A stretch of DNA of 64,000 nt, taken from positions 62,001-126,000 of the forward strand of contig NZ_JAKRNT010000012.1 in the NCBI RefSeq assembly GCF_022346605.1, in the 5' to 3' direction. Each line of letters begins with the position of its first letter. Within the stretch, counting starts at the first letter, position 1. The notes beneath the pieces were generated by a model. The model did not search any database. It had not been told where the DNA came from and saw nothing but the letters and a program-made list of their open reading frames with translations. The DNA is from Sporosarcina sp. ACRSL (GTDB lineage Bacteria > Bacillota > Bacilli > Bacillales_A > Planococcaceae). Made by a program: the position numbers and the translations under genes. Shown piece after piece: positions 60,996-64,000 of this stretch.

Positions 60996-61724
60996 TCAGG
61001 CCTCCTTCATCCAGCGTAATGTCCCGCCGTATGTTCTTTGTACATTCTTTTTCGTAAAGACTTCCTCCGTTTTCCCGTATTTGATAATCGTTTTATTCAG
61101 TAGCATGACATGATCGAAATAATCTTCTACCGTCAATAAATCATGATGGACAACCATAACTGTTTTCCCGGCGGACTTTAATCGCTTCAATGTTGTCATT
61201 ATGGCTGTTTCCGTAGCTGCATCTACGCCGACGAGCGGCTCATCCATGAAGTAGAGATCTGCATTTTGGACAAGCGCTCGCGCCAAGAATACTCGCTGTT
61301 GCTGACCACCTGACAATTGGCTGATCTGTCGGTCGGCATAATCCGTCATTCCCATTTGAGCGAGCGATTCCATCGCGAGTTCCTTGTCATCCTTGGATGG
61401 CCATTTAAACCATCCGACTTTACCGTAAAGCCCCATTAGTACGACATCTAAGGCGTTTGTCGGAAAGTCCCAATCGACTGAGCCTCTTTGGGGAACGTAG
61501 CCGACTTTTGATTTTGTCTTAGCAAGAGTGGAGCCAAAGAACGATACGTTTCCGGATAAGGCAGGGTGCAAGTTAAGCATCACCTTTAGTAAAGTGGATT
61601 TCCCAGCGCCATTTGGACCGACGATGCCAGTCAATGAACCCGGTTGGACATCAAAATTTACATCGTATAGCACTTTGTTTTTCCGGTATGACGCAGAAAG
61701 ATTTTCAACCTGAAGAACAGACAT
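60996..61724 (-). CDS. mntB: manganese ABC transporter ATP-binding protein
   Basis: A 242-residue ATPase with Walker A GPNGAGKST, signature LSGGQQQRVFLARAL, Walker B LYFMDEPLVGVD and H-loop VMVVHHD. Its ATG touches the mntA stop. It energises uptake of Mn2+ (possibly other divalent metals) by the MntC/MntD channel. Confidence 0.92.
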   Translation of the reverse strand: MSVLQVENLSASYRKNKVLYDVNFDVQPGSLTGIVGPNGAGKSTLLKVMLNLHPALSGNVSFFGSTLAKTKSKVGYVPQRGSVDWDFPTNALDVVLMGLYGKVGWFKWPSKDDKELAMESLAQMGMTDYADRQISQLSGGQQQRVFLARALVQNADLYFMDEPLVGVDAATETAIMTTLKRLKSAGKTVMVVHHDLLTVEDYFDHVMLLNKTIIKYGKTEEVFTKKNVQRTYGGTLRWMKEA

Positions 61725-62663
61725 TCAATTTCCCTCCCCTAGGAGTGCCTTGTGAATTGTATTCACGTTATGTTTATACATTCCGATGTACGTTCCCTCT
61801 TCCGTACCTGCGTCTCCCATGGCGTCAGAATATAGCTCTCCGCCTAACTTCACGTCAAGCCCTTGTTTTCCAGCTCCTTCGATCACCGCTTTGATGGAGT
61901 TTTGGTTAATACTGCTTTCGACAAAGACAGCGGGAATTTTATATTCCATCAGTATAGAGATCGTATCGTCGATATCCGTGATCCCAATTTCGTCTTCCGT
62001 ACTTAACCCTTGCAAGCCGACGACTTTAATATTGTAAGCACGGCCAAAATATCCAAATGCATCATGCGCTGTTACTAATACACGCTTATCTTCAGGAATT
62101 TGGGTGAGCTTCTCTAATGATTCCGTGTGAAGTGCGTCAAGTTCGTTAAAATAGGACTCCTTATTTGCCTCAAATTCATCCGCAAGTTCTGGGGCAAATG
62201 CCTTTAACTCTTCTGTTGCAGTTTCAAGAGCAATTTTCCATAATTCAATGTCAAACCAAACATGAGGGTCGATTGCTCCATTATCATCTTCCAATAGCTT
62301 CTCTGTTGGAATGGATTCACTAATGCCCCGCACAGGTTTTTTGGTGCCGATATTCTTAAATGCTTCCGTCATATTCCCTTCAAGATTGAGCCCGCTATAG
62401 AAGACAATGTCACTGCCCTCCAATTTCTTAATATCCCCTTGCGTCGCTTTGTATAAATGAGGATCGACGCCTGGCCCCATTAAGCTTTCCACTGCAACGT
62501 GGTCACCACCGATGATAGATATCGGCTCAGCGATTTGTGCAATTGTCGTGACGACATCGATTTTCCCGTCCGTACCGGCTTCGCTTTTCTCTTTATCGGA
62601 ACATGCACCTAACACGAGAAGGGATGATAATAGCCCAACTAGAACGATACTCATTTTTTTCAA
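61725..62663 (-). CDS. mntA: manganese ABC transporter substrate-binding lipoprotein
   Basis: A 312-residue cluster A-I solute-binding protein. The lipobox LGAC places the lipid-modified Cys at residue 21; VESLMGPGVDPHLYKATQGD, DPHVWFDIELWK and LVTAHDAFGYFGRAYNIKVV are typical of Mn/Zn-binding PsaA-like proteins, with metal-ligand His residues. A His-rich Zn loop is absent, which favours manganese. The TTG at 62663 is 8 bp after AAGGAGG. First gene of mntABCD. Confidence 0.92.
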   Translation of the reverse strand: MKKMSIVLVGLLSSLLVLGACSDKEKSEAGTDGKIDVVTTIAQIAEPISIIGGDHVAVESLMGPGVDPHLYKATQGDIKKLEGSDIVFYSGLNLEGNMTEAFKNIGTKKPVRGISESIPTEKLLEDDNGAIDPHVWFDIELWKIALETATEELKAFAPELADEFEANKESYFNELDALHTESLEKLTQIPEDKRVLVTAHDAFGYFGRAYNIKVVGLQGLSTEDEIGITDIDDTISILMEYKIPAVFVESSINQNSIKAVIEGAGKQGLDVKLGGELYSDAMGDAGTEEGTYIGMYKHNVNTIHKALLGEGN

Positions 62664-63136
62664 TTCGTTTTCCTCCTTCTTAATCTTTCCCTCGTGCAAC
62701 TTTTTGTTTAAAAAAAATTAAACCGACCTTCCAATTCAAAAACATCACTCATAGAAAATAGTATTCACAAAGGTCCAACTTGTTGCAGTCCATATTTCTG
62801 CAGATTTACTTTTTCATTCTGTAACGGAAAAACATTGTGCAAAAGCGTAAATTATCTTTCATCACGTCAACCAGCCAAAAATAAGCGTTCACATTTGATC
62901 TGTTTAATTAATAAGTTTCCCTAGGGAAACTATTTCTCCATTAAAAATAATTCAGGAAACTATTTTTGTCAATACAATTTCTCAAAATTAACTATGCGGT
63001 TCTTGATTCACCCGGTATAGGTCCCGAAACGAACTACATCAAAAGTCTGAGAGAGAATCCGGCTAGGGCACGTTATAGATATTGGGAAAACTTGCTAAGC
63101 TGATGTTGAAGATGTAGAAGCGAAAGGGGTAGGGCC
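62664..63136. other. divergent regulatory region between mntA and RND gene
   Basis: Contains the MntR-like palindrome and a second half-site, otherwise AT-rich. At 63010-63075 there is a GC-richer stretch before the RND gene that I could not assign to any riboswitch class. No gene seen. Confidence 0.4.
62914..62931. promoter_or_regulatory. MntR/DtxR-type operator
   Basis: agtttccctagggaaact is a perfect 18-bp palindrome that contains the aGGGAAAct half-site typical of manganese repressors; a second half (aggaaacta) is at 62954. It lies ahead of mntA. Confidence 0.7.
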
Positions 63137-64000
63137 GTGAAGGTTTTGGAGTTCATTGTGAAAAAGAAAGTATTGGTCAGTTTGTTGACGGTGTTAGTTG
63201 TAGCGTTGGGGAGCTTTGCAATTGTCAAACTGGATAAGGAGATTATGCCGTCTGTCGGAATGGATGGCGCGGTTGTGATGATTGACGCTGCTGATATGGC
63301 CGTAACGGACGTGGAGCGGTTCATCACGTCACCGCTGGAACAGCGGCTTGCAGGAATTGAAGGTGTTGAGGAGATTCAATCAACTACGACTGTAGGGAGT
63401 AGCTCTATCAATATAACGATTGCTCGTGGGCAGAGCGAAGAGGTCATGAAAAAAATTGAAACTGCAGTGAATGAAACGAAAGCCGGTCACCCGGCAATAC
63501 GGGAAGCCGCAGCCTATCAATATGGCGTCCGGCAAGGTTATGAGTTTTTCATGGATCTTTCGGGCGATGATCTTCAGGCGATGACCGCATTTGCGAAGGA
63601 TGTACTCGAACCAAGACTTGAAAGTTTAAAGGAAGTTCGGGATGTCAATTTATCCGGAGTGGCGGAGCATGAAGTGTCCATTGCGTTCAATCGGGATGAA
63701 ATGAAAGAGCGTGGATTAGATATTAGCCAAGTTGCGGGGTTAATCGCGCAAGCGAATTCAGAAGCAACACTTGGTGAGCTGCAAGACGGCAAAGACGCAT
63801 CGCTTCTTCGCTGGAATTCAAAGTTTGCCGATATCGACGGTGTGAGAAATATCGAAATTCCGACAGCGGAAGGGTTCATTCAGCTGAAGGAGATTGCGGA
63901 TGTTTCTTTGACACCTCGCCAAAGCTCATCGTTCGTCTGGAAAAACGGGACTGAAGAATTAGTGTTCATTCAGGTAGGTAGAGCTGCAAATATTACGCAA
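63137..64000 (+). CDS. RND family efflux transporter permease, 3' partial
   Basis: The frame runs from the GTG at 63137 (site aaaggggtaggg) to the right edge with no stop: 288 codons. The start is a cytoplasmic basic patch and first helix (KKKVLVSLLTVLVVALGSFA), then the first periplasmic domain with VERFITSPLEQRLAGIEGVE, QIDI-like SSINITIARGQ and LEPRLESLKEVRDVNLSG. This is the AcrB/SwrC pattern; full-length proteins exceed 1000 residues. Gram-positive members export surfactants or drugs. Partner subunits would lie outside the window. Confidence 0.9.
   Translation, partial: MKVLEFIVKKKVLVSLLTVLVVALGSFAIVKLDKEIMPSVGMDGAVVMIDAADMAVTDVERFITSPLEQRLAGIEGVEEIQSTTTVGSSSINITIARGQSEEVMKKIETAVNETKAGHPAIREAAAYQYGVRQGYEFFMDLSGDDLQAMTAFAKDVLEPRLESLKEVRDVNLSGVAEHEVSIAFNRDEMKERGLDISQVAGLIAQANSEATLGELQDGKDASLLRWNSKFADIDGVRNIEIPTAEGFIQLKEIADVSLTPRQSSSFVWKNGTEELVFIQVGRAANITQ

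Noticed and set aside
62980..63136. Riboswitch before the RND transporter gene
   Set aside because: I looked for conserved cores of known classes (guanidine, SAM, T-box) and did not find one.

Overview
The window reads as chromosome of a low-to-mid-GC, endospore-forming member of Bacillales, most likely a Planococcaceae relative of Sporosarcina/Lysinibacillus. The evidence is AGGAGG-type ribosome sites throughout, many TTG/GTG starts, a spore photoproduct lyase whose catalytic cysteines fall at the same residue numbers as in Bacillus subtilis, an RNase J, an mntABCD operon with an MntR-like operator, LrgAB, and many Bacillales DUF families (DUF4317, DUF1648, DUF378, DUF2188, DUF779, DUF1697, DUF4386). 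The first ~1.04 kb is different: a right-handed beta-helix protein fragment with higher GC and different codon use, cut by the left edge and separated from the rest by a 14-bp-stem terminator.

Layout. 1-1.1 kb: foreign-looking beta-helix gene. 1.1-8 kb: aldehyde dehydrogenase with DUF779 partner, DedA, deaminase, DUF1697, TetR regulator divergent from a short-chain dehydrogenase (SDR) with a clear operator between them, and a small membrane protein gene plus its decayed copy 4.4 kb away. 8-15.2 kb: SigJ-type ECF sigma factor with an FAD oxidoreductase, two tandem SDRs, a MerR-ABC transporter operon with a classic 19-bp-spacer MerR promoter, and a Nudix hydrolase. 15-22 kb: quinone-oxidoreductase-like dehydrogenase, Crp/Fnr regulator, AI-2E family membrane protein, DUF4317, LrgAB. 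22-26 kb: splB and a 787-residue two-domain isoprenoid synthase. 26-40 kb: hydrolases of several HAD families, a frameshifted DinB/DUF1572 gene, malate:quinone oxidoreductase with an odd acidic tail, an NCS1 permease, acetyltransferases, a dead-protease-like membrane protein, and a Gfo/Idh/MocA oxidoreductase. 40-50 kb: a CofE-like gene divergent from a LysR regulator, an OFA-type MFS transporter, RNase J, tRNA-Asn, a small haem-copper-oxidase-like membrane protein, and an ABC1/UbiB kinase. 50-59 kb: SWIM-SNF2 helicase, NERD protein, a stalk-domain surface protein with six 16-residue repeats, DUF2188, a Staygreen homologue, and VOC+AraC. 59-64 kb: mntABCD and the start of an RND efflux pump.

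How genes work together. Most genes are single or two-gene units ended by strong hairpins. Clear operons are ALDH-DUF779, FAD oxidoreductase-sigma factor, merR-ABC-permease, lrgA-lrgB, AraC-VOC and mntABCD. The points most worth following up are (i) the fused polypeptide at 23638-26001, whose C-terminal half is a complete trans-prenyl diphosphate synthase and whose N-terminal half carries a second, diverged pair of Asp-rich motifs with nearly the same spacing; and (ii) four intergenic arrays (38115, 39333, 46429, 54050) built of degenerate units of exactly 20 or 21 bp, i.e. two DNA helical turns, which contain no genes and do not look like CRISPR. All functional calls come from reading the sequence and recalling families; no search was run.
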